The notes below the pieces were generated by a model that did no database searches, was not told the origin of the DNA, and saw only the letters and a list, made by a program, of their open reading frames with translations. 64,000 nucleotides of DNA from Verrucomicrobiota bacterium (GTDB lineage: Bacteria > Verrucomicrobiota > Verrucomicrobiia > CAIQCK01): positions 1,116,001-1,180,000 of the forward strand of contig JACRQF010000009.1 in NCBI GenBank assembly GCA_016222825.1, given 5' to 3'. How positions within the stretch are numbered: position 1 is the stretch's first letter; the number at the start of each line of letters is the position of its first letter. The translations under genes and the position numbers were made by a program. Positions 1 through 8,765 of this stretch are shown here, piece by piece.

Positions 1-2957
1 ACGACGATGTGACCGCAATTCGGACAGGTCGGCGCGTCTTTCATAAAGTGCGACACGGAATCGCTCAACGTCTTCACGTGACCCTTGCCGTTGCCGTTTG
101 GCGTTTCAAGAGACTTGGCCCGCACCGGCTCCGGCACGTCGTCAACGCGCGGGAGATCCGCCACGGGCCTGTTCACTTTTTTTTTGATGGCTTCCTCCAA
201 CTCCTTCATCGGCAACTCTTGCTGACCGGCGCCGGGGTTTGTCGCTTCGCGGAAGCCGGGGATAAACTGGCAGCCGAGCCATCGGAAGACATAGTCCACG
301 ATGCTGGAGGCGGTGCGAATGTCCGGGTTCTTGGTGAAGCCGCTCGGCTCAAACCGCTGGTGGGCGAATTTCTTCACCAGCGCGTCAATCGGCACGCCGT
401 ATTGCAGCGCGAGGCTGGTCAGGGTTCCGATGGTGTCCATCAGGCCGCCGATCGTGCTGCCTTCCTTGGCCATGGTGATGAACAGTTCGCCCGGCGTGCT
501 GTCCTCGAACAACCCGACGTGCAGGTAGCCTTCGTGGCCCGCAATGTCGAACTTGTGTGTGACCGCCATGCGCGTTTCCGGCATCCGACGGCGAAAGGGT
601 TGCGGCATGGCATCCCTTTCCTCGTCCTCGCCGTCCTTGGCACCGGTAGCGCCGCCTTTCTTCGTGGACATCGGCGCGCTGCGTTTGGAACCGTCGCGGT
701 AAATGGCGATGGCTTTCAAGCCGAGCTTCCAGCCTTCGACGTAGGTGGTAATGATGTCCTCGATCGTCGCCGTTTCGGGCATGTTGACGGTCTTCGAGAT
801 CGCGCCGGAGATGAACGGTTGGGCCGCGGCCATCATGCGCAGGTGAGCCATGTAGTGGAGCGAACGGGTGCCCTTCTGCGCCTTGAACGCGCAGTCGAAG
901 ACGGGCAGGTGCTCTTCCTTCAGGTGCGGCGCGCCTTCGATGGTGTCGTTCTGGTCAATGTATTCGACGATGTCCTTGGCTTGATCCTCGTTGTAGCCGA
1001 GTTCCTCCAACGCCATCGGCACGGTGCGGTTGACGATCTTGAGGATGCCGCCGCCGGCGAGGAGTTTGTATTTCACCAACGCGATGTCCGGCTCGATGCC
1101 GGTGGTGTCGCAATCCATCATGAACGCGATGGTGCCGGTCGGCGCAAGGACGCTGACCTGCGCGTTGCGGTAGCCGTGCTTCTCGCCCATTGTCAGCGCG
1201 CGATCCCAGCAATGCTGCGCCTGGTCGCGCAGATACTTCGGACAGCTCGCGTCAACCTGCGCCACGTGGCTGCGGTGGAGACGAATCACGTCGAGCATGC
1301 AATCGCGGTTATCTTTGCCGATCGGTTTCGGCACGTGCGCGCAGCGCGCGTCGAGGTAGCCGGGGAACGGACCCTTCGCCGCTGCCAGTTCGGCGCTGAC
1401 TTCGTAAGCTTGGCCGGTCATGATGGCGGTGATGGCGCCGGCGAGCGCGCGGCCTTCGTTGGAATCGTAGGCGGTTCCTTCGGCCATGATCAGCGCGCCG
1501 AGGTTGGCGTAGCCGAGGCCGAGCGTGCGGAAGACGTGCGAGTTCTCCGCGATCTCCTTCGTCGGGTAGCTCGCGTTGTCCACGATGATCTCCTGCGCGA
1601 TGATGAAGATGCGCACAGCGGCCTTGAACCGCTCCACGTCGAACGTGCCGTCGTCGCGGCGGAACTTCATCAGGTTCAGCGAGGCGAGGTTGCAGGCGGT
1701 GTTGTCAATGAAGACGTATTCGCTGCACGGGTTGGTGGAGTTGATCGGCTCGGTGTTTTTGCAGGTGTGCCATCGCTGGATGGTGCTGTCGAACTGCATG
1801 CCGGGGTCACCGCAGATGTGCGTGCCTTCGGCGATCTTGCGCAACAGCTCACGGCCCTTGTAGGTCGGGCCGGCTTTCTTTGGGTCGGTCACCCAATGGG
1901 TCGTCCAGTCCTTGTCCTCGACCGCCGCCTGCATGAACGCGTCGCTGGCGCGCACGGTGAGGTTTTCGTTCTGATACATGATCGAGCCGTAGGCGTCGCC
2001 GTTGAAGTTGGCGTCGTAGCCTTGCTCGATCAGCGCCCACGCTTTTTTCTCTTCCTTCGCCTTGCACTCGATGAAATCCAGGATGTCCGGGTGCCAGTCC
2101 TTGAGGGTGTTCATCTTCGCCGCGCGTCGAGTCTTGCCGCCGCTCTTCACGACGTTGGCGATCTGATCATAGACTTTCAGGAACGACAACGGCCCGCTCG
2201 GACGTCCGCCGCCGGAGAGTTTCTCGCGCGAGCTGCGCAACGGCGAGAGGTCGGTGCCGGTGCCGGAGCCGAACTTGAACAGCATTGCCTCGCTCCCGGC
2301 CAAGCGCATGATGTCCTCCATTGTGTCGCGCACGCTCTGGATGAAGCAGGCGCTGCCCTGCGGGAACTCGTATTGCGTTGAGGCGCGCTGGGCTTCGCCC
2401 GTGGCGGCGTTGTAGTGCCAGTTGCCGGGGCAGGAATTCTTGCCGATGCCGTATTGGTGATAGAGGCCGACGTTGAACCACACGGGCGAGTTGAACGAAC
2501 CGTATTGGTTCACGCACAGCCACGCCAGTTCCTGGTAGAACGTCTCGCCATCCTCCGGCGTCTTGAAGTAGCCGTCCTTCACGCCGCAATCAGCGAGCGT
2601 GCGCGCGACGCGGTGGACGAGCTGCTTGACAGAAGTTTCGCGCTCGGGCGTGCCGAGTTCGCCGTAAAAGTATTTTGAGACGACGACCTTGGTCGCGAGC
2701 ACCGACCAACTCTTTGGCACCTCGACGTTTTCCTGTTTGAAGATCGCCTTGCCTCCGTCGTCGCTGATCTCAGCGGTGCGGCGATCCCATTCCAACTCAT
2801 CGAACGGATGAACACCCGCCGTGCTGAATACCTGTTTGACGGTCAGCCCGACGCCAGCCGCGCTGTCGCCGTTATCTTGAATGTTCTTCTTCTTGCTGCT
2901 CATACGTTTGAACTGTGAGTTGCGAACAACGGGAATAGTGCTCTTTGCCTGAATCAT
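1..2957 (-). CDS. nrdJ: Adenosylcobalamin-dependent ribonucleotide reductase (class II), 3' end cut by window edge
   Basis: Reduces ribonucleotides to deoxyribonucleotides in the cytoplasm using a B12-generated radical. At least 985 residues are visible. The translation shows RNR core motifs (FNSPVWFN, the NPCSE finger-loop cysteine motif, an APTGTI segment) and near the window edge a CPNC zinc-ribbon-like tail typical of the long B12-RNR family, so few residues should be missing. Start: the ATG at 2957 has AAGGAG 8 nt upstream and I prefer it. An in-frame ATG at 2903 (protein MSSKKK...) is possible but has no Shine-Dalgarno. The first ~20 residues before that second Met are family-atypical leader. 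A promoter and two palindrome-like sites lie upstream at 3065-3118. No class I subunit or nrdR is in the window. Family assignment is firm; the cobalamin requirement is inferred from family. Confidence 0.95.
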   Translation of the reverse strand, partial: MIQAKSTIPVVRNSQFKRMSSKKKNIQDNGDSAAGVGLTVKQVFSTAGVHPFDELEWDRRTAEISDDGGKAIFKQENVEVPKSWSVLATKVVVSKYFYGELGTPERETSVKQLVHRVARTLADCGVKDGYFKTPEDGETFYQELAWLCVNQYGSFNSPVWFNVGLYHQYGIGKNSCPGNWHYNAATGEAQRASTQYEFPQGSACFIQSVRDTMEDIMRLAGSEAMLFKFGSGTGTDLSPLRSSREKLSGGGRPSGPLSFLKVYDQIANVVKSGGKTRRAAKMNTLKDWHPDILDFIECKAKEEKKAWALIEQGYDANFNGDAYGSIMYQNENLTVRASDAFMQAAVEDKDWTTHWVTDPKKAGPTYKGRELLRKIAEGTHICGDPGMQFDSTIQRWHTCKNTEPINSTNPCSEYVFIDNTACNLASLNLMKFRRDDGTFDVERFKAAVRIFIIAQEIIVDNASYPTKEIAENSHVFRTLGLGYANLGALIMAEGTAYDSNEGRALAGAITAIMTGQAYEVSAELAAAKGPFPGYLDARCAHVPKPIGKDNRDCMLDVIRLHRSHVAQVDASCPKYLRDQAQHCWDRALTMGEKHGYRNAQVSVLAPTGTIAFMMDCDTTGIEPDIALVKYKLLAGGGILKIVNRTVPMALEELGYNEDQAKDIVEYIDQNDTIEGAPHLKEEHLPVFDCAFKAQKGTRSLHYMAHLRMMAAAQPFISGAISKTVNMPETATIEDIITTYVEGWKLGLKAIAIYRDGSKRSAPMSTKKGGATGAKDGEDEERDAMPQPFRRRMPETRMAVTHKFDIAGHEGYLHVGLFEDSTPGELFITMAKEGSTIGGLMDTIGTLTSLALQYGVPIDALVKKFAHQRFEPSGFTKNPDIRTASSIVDYVFRWLGCQFIPGFREATNPGAGQQELPMKELEEAIKKKVNRPVADLPRVDDVPEPVRAKSLETPNGNGKGHVKTLSDSVSHFMKDAPTCPNCGHIV

Positions 2958-3032
2958 CTGTTCTTCTCCTTGGCCAAAACTACCGTGTCTAAAATCAGCT
3001 TCGTTTTCACTGGCCCCTCCTACCCGAATTGT

Positions 3033-3051
3033 TCACCACCAAACGGTGAAT
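3033..3051. repeat. Short inverted repeat in the nrdJ leader
   Basis: TTCACC and GGTGAA arms separated by 7 bp lie between the candidate promoter and the nrdJ start. It could be a leader hairpin or an extra operator. There is no U-tract, so it is not a clear terminator. Confidence 0.3.
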
Positions 3052-3064
3052 AAATTGTCAATAA

Positions 3065-3080
3065 CCACAGTATTTAGGGG
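3065..3080 (-). promoter_or_regulatory. Candidate NrdR box (downstream member of a pair)
   Basis: Read on the minus strand this 16-mer is CCCCTAAATACTGTGG, close to the NrdR-box pattern (C at 4, A/T-rich centre, TGTG right half). A second, weaker palindromic 16-mer at 3097-3112 starts exactly 32 bp away, the roughly three-turn spacing known for paired NrdR boxes upstream of RNR genes. The match to the family pattern is from memory and only the first box is good. Confidence 0.35.
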
Positions 3081-3090
3081 CTGTCAATTC

Positions 3091-3118
3091 ATCATACCAC
3101 TACCGGTGGTAGCGTCAA
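3091..3118 (-). promoter_or_regulatory. Candidate sigma-70-like promoter of nrdJ with palindromic operator in the spacer
   Basis: On the minus strand TTGACG (3118-3113) and TATGAT (3096-3091) are separated by 16 bp. The spacer (3112-3097) is occupied by an imperfect palindrome with arms CTACC and GGTAG. A repressor bound there would block RNA polymerase. Distance to the nrdJ start is about 130 bp. Promoter boxes were judged by eye. Confidence 0.45.
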
Positions 3119-3168
3119 CGAAATTTCACCTGATTGTCAAAATCGCTAAAAACCCCCGATTTTTCCGC

Positions 3169-5841
3169 CTATTTCACTCGCAATTCCCGAATCTGCCACT
3201 GCCGATCCATGTCCCGCGCAAGCACAAATTTCAAAACCCGCACTGCCCCAGCGGTCCAATCCAAGCCCCAAACGCCATTCGTGCCGGCCGGCTGTGCGAC
3301 CGCCAGTGACTGCCATCGCGTCCCGTCCGTCGAAAACTCAACGCGCAACTGCGCGCCCGGCGTTGTTTCCAACTCAATGCGCTTCGGTTGCTGGACTTCC
3401 CGAAGATCGAGTTGGAACCAGTCGGCTGTCCGCCCCGGCGTGACCGTCGCCCATCGCGTCTCGCGATAGCCGTCGAACGCATCGCTTGGCGGGAATGGCT
3501 CGTCGCTGCTTGCTGTCGCGCTCCACAGCAACGTGCCGGCGCCCTCGCGCGCCCAACGCAGGGCTTCGTGACCCGCGGTTCGTGATTCGTGATTCGCTTT
3601 GCAGAGATGCTTGCGCCACGGCGACAAATCCAGCGACGCCCCGCCACGCGCGACGAACGACTCCGGCAGTTTGATCGCGCCGCCGCCCGCATCCGCCGCC
3701 AGTTCGCGCAACTCCAGCGGCTCGCCGAAGTGCTGGACGATCTTCAGGCGAAATTCTTTCGGGCCGAAGTCGAGCCACGCCCAAAAGCGCGCGAAGAAGA
3801 CCGGCGCGTGCAACTCCGTCATTCCCGCCGGCAGACGCGGCGACAACATCAACCGCCGCTCCGGCACGTCGAGCGCCGCGCCGGTGATCGCCGGGAGCAA
3901 TGTCCAGGCCGCCAGCGCGCTCACGTCAGACTCGTGAATCGCAGGCGGGTTGTCGAACGTCGAGTCAATGCTGGCAGGCTGCCCCCACAGGTTTTTGTTG
4001 TAGCGACAGGCTACTTCGTAATTCTGCCGTGCGCTTGCGGTCGCATCCGCCGACGATAGTTGCTTGACGGCTTTGGGTTCATACTCGCGCGCAAGTTCTG
4101 GTTCGTTCTCGATCCGCGCCATCGCCGCCGCCGCGCTGGCCGCCGGCTGGCTGTAGCTCGCGCCTGCCGGAGTTTTCGCTTGGCGCAGCCACGCCATCGC
4201 CTGCTTCACGCCGGGCCATGTTGCGTCGAGGAATTTCCGGTCGCCCGTTGCGCGGTAGTGCTCAAGCACCTCGGCGACATAAACGCACGCCGGCTCCTCA
4301 TCGCCCGTGATGCCGCGCCAGACGTTCGGATTGCCAATGCCGCGATAGGCGTTGCCGTAGAGACGCGGCACTTCGCCGTTGGGCTGCTGGCATGCGCGGA
4401 ACAATTCCAGTTCGCGGCGATCCAGTTCCGGGAAGAACGTCCGGCAAAAAGCGGCCGACTCGCGGCGCTTCTCCAACGCGCCGAGCGCGCCTTCGCCGCG
4501 CACCGGATTCTCCTGCATGGCAAACGCGCCGTCGCGTGTGAGCAGCGTGTTGCTGAACATCGCCGCGGCGGAGTTCAGCGTGAGCGACTTCATCCATGCA
4601 GGCAGGTTTGACTCGCGCACCAGCCGCGCCCAGGCGTCCGTCTCTTTTGCCAGCCGCTCGCGCTGCTCGAACGCGTAGGCTGCCAGCTTCTCCGGGTCGG
4701 CGAAATCGCGCTGGCAGAAGTGGCCGTGGCTCTTCAGGTCGAGCGTGACGTGGTCGGGCATCCACCACACCACCATGAAATGCACCGTCTCCTTCGAGCG
4801 CGGCGCGAGCAGAACTTTCCGGCAGAGCGCGCCGGCCGGCCGCACCTTGTCCTCCTTCGCCCTGACGGTCAGGCCGTTCAACTCACCGTCGAGGCGGAAG
4901 TCCTCCACCAGCGCCTTGCCGTCGCCGAGCGCGTCCCAGCCGCGGTCAGTCGTCGGGCCGTCGGTCAGCAGCAAGTATTCACCAGAGACGTTCTTGCCGA
5001 TGCCCTCGAACTGCCGCGGGCTGCGAAACTTCAGTCCCTGCAACATGCTGCCGCTGATCACGGCCGGCTGCTGCGAGCTGCCATCGGCGAAATACCACCG
5101 CTGCTTCCCTTCATGAACGCGCACGCCGCCGATACCCACGAAGTTCTCCAGCGACATCATCACGCTCACTTGCAGCGACCGGGCGAGCGGATTCTCCAGC
5201 GTCACATCGAAGAACGCCACCGGCAGGCTGGAGTCCTTTATATTATGGGGCGTCAGCGCCGACCACGCGCGCAGGTTCGCCCGCACCGGCAGCTTCTCGT
5301 CCATGAACGCCACGTCGGCAAACGGAAACGTGCCGCGCGACTCGACGCAGCGCACCTGCTCCGCGTCTGCCAATTCGCTCTCCGGCCAGCCGCGCCGCAG
5401 CCATCGCGTCACACGCCGGACGCCGTCGCTGGCGTTGACGGCGAAAAATGTCCCGCGCGACGGCACGAACGGCTCCTCCCACAGCGGCAAATCCCAGTTG
5501 TGATTGATCGTGAACCGTCCGAACCACGCCGACGGCAGCAGTTCAAACTTGCCGCAGCCAACACCGCCGAGCGGCATGCCCGCGCGCCACGACGCGTTGC
5601 GCCAGACGCCGGCGGCCTCGTCGAAACCCTGGCAGTCGGCGCGCGGCGTTGGTTCCGCCGCCGCGCAGAGCAGAGTGGAAGAGGCAACGAGGGTGGCAAC
5701 GAGGCGGCGGAAGCTCCAAACTCCAAACTCCAAACTCCAAAGAAGCTCCAAGCCCCAAGTTCCAAACAGCCGTTTGGAGTTTGGAACTTGAGGTTGCCCT
5801 GGAGTCTGGCGTTTGGCGTTTGGTGTTTCGTTCGCGTTCAC
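3169..5841 (-). CDS. Secreted GH116/DUF608-like glycosidase with C-terminal F5/8 type C (discoidin) domain
   Basis: Predicted exported glycoside hydrolase of the bile-acid beta-glucosidase/GH116 type. The early segment GMPLGGVGCGKFEL followed by a tryptophan/aspartate-rich WFGRFTINHNWD stretch resembles the GH116 N-domain, and an alpha/alpha-barrel-like region follows (ITGDEEPACVY..., ESDVSALAAWTLLPAITGA). The last ~130 residues (SATASSDE...WFQLDL) look like a discoidin carbohydrate-binding domain. Catalytic residues could not be assigned with certainty. The reading frame opens with a GTG that overlaps the TGA of the upstream nucleotidyltransferase. The first ~45 residues, with a GLELLWSLEFGVWSF stretch, are encoded by a heptanucleotide repeat array and are probably not part of the mature enzyme. 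The signal-like segment RRLVATLVASSTLLCAAA follows. A TTG inside the array could be an alternative start. A second array at 3565-3599 encodes NHESRT ahead of the discoidin domain. Confidence 0.75.
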   Translation of the reverse strand: MNANETPNAKRQTPGQPQVPNSKRLFGTWGLELLWSLEFGVWSFRRLVATLVASSTLLCAAAEPTPRADCQGFDEAAGVWRNASWRAGMPLGGVGCGKFELLPSAWFGRFTINHNWDLPLWEEPFVPSRGTFFAVNASDGVRRVTRWLRRGWPESELADAEQVRCVESRGTFPFADVAFMDEKLPVRANLRAWSALTPHNIKDSSLPVAFFDVTLENPLARSLQVSVMMSLENFVGIGGVRVHEGKQRWYFADGSSQQPAVISGSMLQGLKFRSPRQFEGIGKNVSGEYLLLTDGPTTDRGWDALGDGKALVEDFRLDGELNGLTVRAKEDKVRPAGALCRKVLLAPRSKETVHFMVVWWMPDHVTLDLKSHGHFCQRDFADPEKLAAYAFEQRERLAKETDAWARLVRESNLPAWMKSLTLNSAAAMFSNTLLTRDGAFAMQENPVRGEGALGALEKRRESAAFCRTFFPELDRRELELFRACQQPNGEVPRLYGNAYRGIGNPNVWRGITGDEEPACVYVAEVLEHYRATGDRKFLDATWPGVKQAMAWLRQAKTPAGASYSQPAASAAAAMARIENEPELAREYEPKAVKQLSSADATASARQNYEVACRYNKNLWGQPASIDSTFDNPPAIHESDVSALAAWTLLPAITGAALDVPERRLMLSPRLPAGMTELHAPVFFARFWAWLDFGPKEFRLKIVQHFGEPLELRELAADAGGGAIKLPESFVARGGASLDLSPWRKHLCKANHESRTAGHEALRWAREGAGTLLWSATASSDEPFPPSDAFDGYRETRWATVTPGRTADWFQLDLREVQQPKRIELETTPGAQLRVEFSTDGTRWQSLAVAQPAGTNGVWGLDWTAGAVRVLKFVLARDMDRQWQIRELRVK
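3565..3599. repeat. Intragenic heptamer array (five units), inside the GH116-like gene
   Basis: TTCGTGA, CCCGCGG, TTCGTGA, TTCGTGA, TTCGCTT run in perfect 7-nt register. Translated on the minus strand it gives the linker around ANHESRTAGHE just before the F5/8 domain. The units match those of the intergenic elements at 48284 and 49965. Confidence 0.8.
5714..5827. repeat. Two-armed heptamer array at the 5' end of the GH116-like gene
   Basis: The left arm has four identical CTCCAAA units (5714-5741), then degenerate copies. The right arm from 5772 has GTTTGGA, GTTTGGA and six more units in unbroken 7-nt register to 5827, ending with TGGCGTT, TGGCGTT and TGGTGTT. The arms are reverse-complementary in type around an AGCC loop, so the RNA can fold. 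Three units equal 21 nt, and the encoded peptide repeats every 7 residues (SLEFGVW). Confidence 0.85.
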
Positions 5842-6539
5842 GTCAGCACCGCTTCGATTTCCTTCAGCCGGCTCGGCGTGCCAATGTCGTAGAACCGCTG
5901 CGTTGTGGCAAACGCCGCGAGTTGATGCTCGGCGATGAGCCGCGGAAACAACTCCTGCTCCAGCGATACCACGCGACCCGCGGGAATCCGCCGCAACAGC
6001 CGCCGCGTCAACGCCAGCACGCCGGCCTCGACGTGCGTCAGTCCCGCCGCCGCGCCCGCGCCTTTCTCGTAGCGAGCGACAAAACCATCCGCGCCGAGCG
6101 CGATGTTGTTCGGCACGTCCACCACGGCCGCCGAGTTGTCCAGCGCCACCACGAGCGATTCCGACCGCGCCGAGCGCAGCCGCTCCATCGCCTCCGCGTA
6201 GCGGATTGGCAGATACGAGTCGCCGTAGATCAGCAGGAAATCCTCCGCCAGCAGCGGCTCGGCCAGCTTCAACGCGCCGCCCGTGCCGAGCGGCGACGGC
6301 TCGCGCGAGTAGCGCACGCGCATCCCGGCCGCCGCGCCGTCGCCGAAATACGCCTCGATCTTCTCGCCGAGATAGCCGGTCAGCAGCACGACCTCCGCGA
6401 TGCCCTGCCGATTCAACTCGTCGAGTTGGTAGGCGAGATAGGGCCGGCCGCGAATCGGCACCATCGGTTTGGGAACGTTGTCCGTCAACGGCCGCAGCCG
6501 CTCGCCGCGTCCACCTGCAAGAATGACAGCCTGTATCAC
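5838..6539 (-). CDS. Sugar-1-phosphate nucleotidyltransferase
   Basis: NTP_transferase family enzyme that activates a sugar phosphate to an NDP-sugar for polysaccharide or glycoconjugate synthesis. The start has the signature ILAGGRGERLRPLT followed by PKPMVPI, and GTGGALKL and YGDSYL mark the nucleotide and metal sites. About 233 residues, the short single-domain size of HddC- or RmlA-short-like enzymes. I choose the GTG at 6539 because it puts VIQAVILAGG at the N terminus as in homologues. A TTG 30 nt upstream (6569) would add MPGKQTYNDS. No convincing Shine-Dalgarno serves either. The stop overlaps the GTG of the GH116-like gene, so the two may be translationally coupled. The exact sugar cannot be told from sequence; guanylyltransferase is a guess. 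Confidence 0.85.
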   Translation of the reverse strand: MIQAVILAGGRGERLRPLTDNVPKPMVPIRGRPYLAYQLDELNRQGIAEVVLLTGYLGEKIEAYFGDGAAAGMRVRYSREPSPLGTGGALKLAEPLLAEDFLLIYGDSYLPIRYAEAMERLRSARSESLVVALDNSAAVVDVPNNIALGADGFVARYEKGAGAAAGLTHVEAGVLALTRRLLRRIPAGRVVSLEQELFPRLIAEHQLAAFATTQRFYDIGTPSRLKEIEAVLT

Positions 6540-6650
6540 GCTGTCGTTGTAGGTTTGCTTGCCGGGCAAGTCAAGCGGGGCGCGAGATGAAAAGCAAGGG
6601 GCCGGTCGAAGGCGGCGATTGCGTGGATATGGGCTGGCGAGACGCCTGCC

Positions 6651-8738
6651 CTACTTTGTCGTCGCCTCCAGCAGTCCTACTGGCGGCGATTCCTTGGGAA
6701 CGAACAAGTGTCCAAGCGTGCTCGTGACTTCGATGACGACTTCGTTGCGTCCTGTTCGCGCCGCGCCGCGCAGATTGAATCGGAACGGCAGCCACGCGCG
6801 AAATCCGAGGTTCTTGCCGTTCCAGATCACGCGCGCCGGATAGCCGCCGCTGTTCACACACAAACACTTTGGAGCCGCCTCAAAACTCACCTCAGCCCGA
6901 TAGCGTCCGGTGCCGCAAAAGGCGGGGAACCCTTGCGCCTGCCAGTCGCCCGGTTTGATTGTTCTCGGCGGCGCGATCAAACGTCCTTGCGCGTCCACCG
7001 CGAAATCGCCCCACAGAATCAGCGCGGGCAGGAACTTCAGCGGCTTCGGCTCAGTCGTGTCCACTTCGAACCGGTTCTCGCCCGCGCGCAGCAGCTTCGC
7101 AACCGACACGCGCCGGTAGCTCAGGTCAAACTGCCGATCCGCCGGCGCGGAATCGAGGTTCACGGCCGTCCCGTTGACGCGCAGGCCGCGCACGAGTTGC
7201 GATTGGATGGATAGCTCGGCCGCGCGCGGCAGGGCGACGATATTCAAAACCGGTTGGTCAAGCCTCAGTGAGTTCAACCCTTTGAGGTGGAAGCTCCATT
7301 CCGCTTCCAGATTACGGCGCGTTGCAGCCATGGCGGGAATAGCATTACCCGGTTCCAGTCGCGCACGGATGGCTTCGCGCGCCGCGGCGACGAACTTCTC
7401 CGTCATCGCCTTCAGCGCCTCTGACCGCGTCGGCGCGGGGCCGGCGGCCGCCCACAATTCCTCGTCCGTAGGCCACGGCACGCCCAGCGGCTTCGCCGAT
7501 CGGGCGTGCACAGCGGCCTCGGCGACATACTCGGCGTAGATTTTCGCGCCGTCGCGGAACCACGGTTGCTGCGGCCCGGAGACGCCGCAATACTCGCGTT
7601 TGAACACGCCGCCCCTGAGATCGAACGGGCAGATCGCCAGCACGTAGCGGTCCACGCCGCACGCGGCGCAGAGGTCCACCATCTTCCGCATCGTTTCCAT
7701 GCTCATGCTCGGCGGGCCGAGCGCATAGACCTCCACCATCCGCTCGCGGGCGGTGAGTTCCGCGATGGCGGCGAGCGTCATCGCCTCGCACTTGGCCGGG
7801 TCCGTGCGCGTGCTGATCTCATCAATGCCGGGAATGCCCTGCGCCGCAAGCTGCCGCCGCAAGCTGCCGTTGTAGGCCACTTGCGTGCCGAAGCTGTGCT
7901 CGCCCAGAAAGTGGCCGCTGAACGCGATCTTGTGCGCCTCGCACCAACGCGCGATGGGCGTAACCCACGCGTCATGAAACACGCGCGCGTAGGCGGCCCA
8001 ATAATCGCGCCAAAGCGGCGAGCGCGCGACATCGCCGCTGCCCGCCAGACGTTGGCGGAAATCTCCGCCGAGCCTCTTCTCCATCGCCGCCGACCACGTC
8101 ACCTGCCACGGCGCGCTGCCGGGCTTCCGCGGCTGGTGTTGGCCGGCCAGCGAGGGCTCGTCCGTGAAAATGGCGCGCACCGTCGAGCCGAAGAACTTGC
8201 CGATGGCCGCGGCGTATCGCTCGTGCGTCACGGCCAAAAATCGCGCGGTGGCTTCGGGCATCAGCAAATTGGCGCTGCCGGGAACGCGCTCGATGCTGCT
8301 TTTGCCATCCTTTTCGACGTGCAGCACCTGCGCCTCCAGTTCCTCGTGGCCTTTCGTCACCAGTCCTTTGGCGTGGCCGCTCGGCCAAGTGAACTCGTCG
8401 TAGAGCCACACCTCCATCTTCCGCGCCGCCGCCTGCTCGATGATGAACAGGATTCGCTCGAACCACGCGTCGCTGAGATACTCGAGTTCCAGTCCCCAGC
8501 GCGGATAAAGCACGACACCCCAGCCCGCGCCATGATACGCATCGAGTTGCCGGCGCACGTTATCCGACTTCAACGTGCCGGTGAGCGCCCACATTGCCAG
8601 CGACGCTGCGGGGCGTTTCGCAGGCGCTGCTGTGGCCATTGGGTTGCTTTGAAGGAGCGGCGCCAAGCCCGCCGCCGTCGCACCGCTGAGACTTCGCGTC
8701 AGAAACTCGCGCCGCGAGACAGATGGGCTGGCTTTCAT
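6651..8738 (-). CDS. Tat-exported GH106-like (alpha-L-rhamnosidase-type) glycoside hydrolase
   Basis: 695 residues. The N terminus carries a twin-arginine signal (SRREFLTRSLSG, then an alanine-rich stretch), so the protein is exported folded. The body begins with a TIM-barrel-like region (SDNVRRQLDAYHGAGWGVVLYPR, VWLYDEFTWPSG, IFTDEPSL, FSGHFLGEHSF) that resembles the GH106 family and related glycosidases. The end is a GH2-like sugar-binding beta-sandwich (AEVSFEAAPKCLCVNSGGYPARVIWNG). Glutamates in DEFTWPSG and TDEPS are candidate catalytic residues, but I cannot fix the pair. It sits upstream of the nucleotidyltransferase, separated by ~110 bp, and downstream of a PIG-L deacetylase on the same strand, which suggests a polysaccharide-processing neighbourhood. 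Substrate is unproven. Confidence 0.75.
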   Translation of the reverse strand: MKASPSVSRREFLTRSLSGATAAGLAPLLQSNPMATAAPAKRPAASLAMWALTGTLKSDNVRRQLDAYHGAGWGVVLYPRWGLELEYLSDAWFERILFIIEQAAARKMEVWLYDEFTWPSGHAKGLVTKGHEELEAQVLHVEKDGKSSIERVPGSANLLMPEATARFLAVTHERYAAAIGKFFGSTVRAIFTDEPSLAGQHQPRKPGSAPWQVTWSAAMEKRLGGDFRQRLAGSGDVARSPLWRDYWAAYARVFHDAWVTPIARWCEAHKIAFSGHFLGEHSFGTQVAYNGSLRRQLAAQGIPGIDEISTRTDPAKCEAMTLAAIAELTARERMVEVYALGPPSMSMETMRKMVDLCAACGVDRYVLAICPFDLRGGVFKREYCGVSGPQQPWFRDGAKIYAEYVAEAAVHARSAKPLGVPWPTDEELWAAAGPAPTRSEALKAMTEKFVAAAREAIRARLEPGNAIPAMAATRRNLEAEWSFHLKGLNSLRLDQPVLNIVALPRAAELSIQSQLVRGLRVNGTAVNLDSAPADRQFDLSYRRVSVAKLLRAGENRFEVDTTEPKPLKFLPALILWGDFAVDAQGRLIAPPRTIKPGDWQAQGFPAFCGTGRYRAEVSFEAAPKCLCVNSGGYPARVIWNGKNLGFRAWLPFRFNLRGAARTGRNEVVIEVTSTLGHLFVPKESPPVGLLEATTK

Positions 8739-8765
8739 GCGCGTCTTCCTGTCGCGTCGCCGCTG

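Noticed and set aside
9..2381. Long plus-strand open frame of about 790 codons over nrdJ
   Set aside because: Antisense to a convincing RNR gene; composition (Arg/Val/Asp/Gly-rich) is that of high-GC antisense frames.
2958..3168. Cobalamin riboswitch upstream of nrdJ
   Set aside because: No GCCACTG-like B12 box or multi-stem layout found in the ~210-bp leader.
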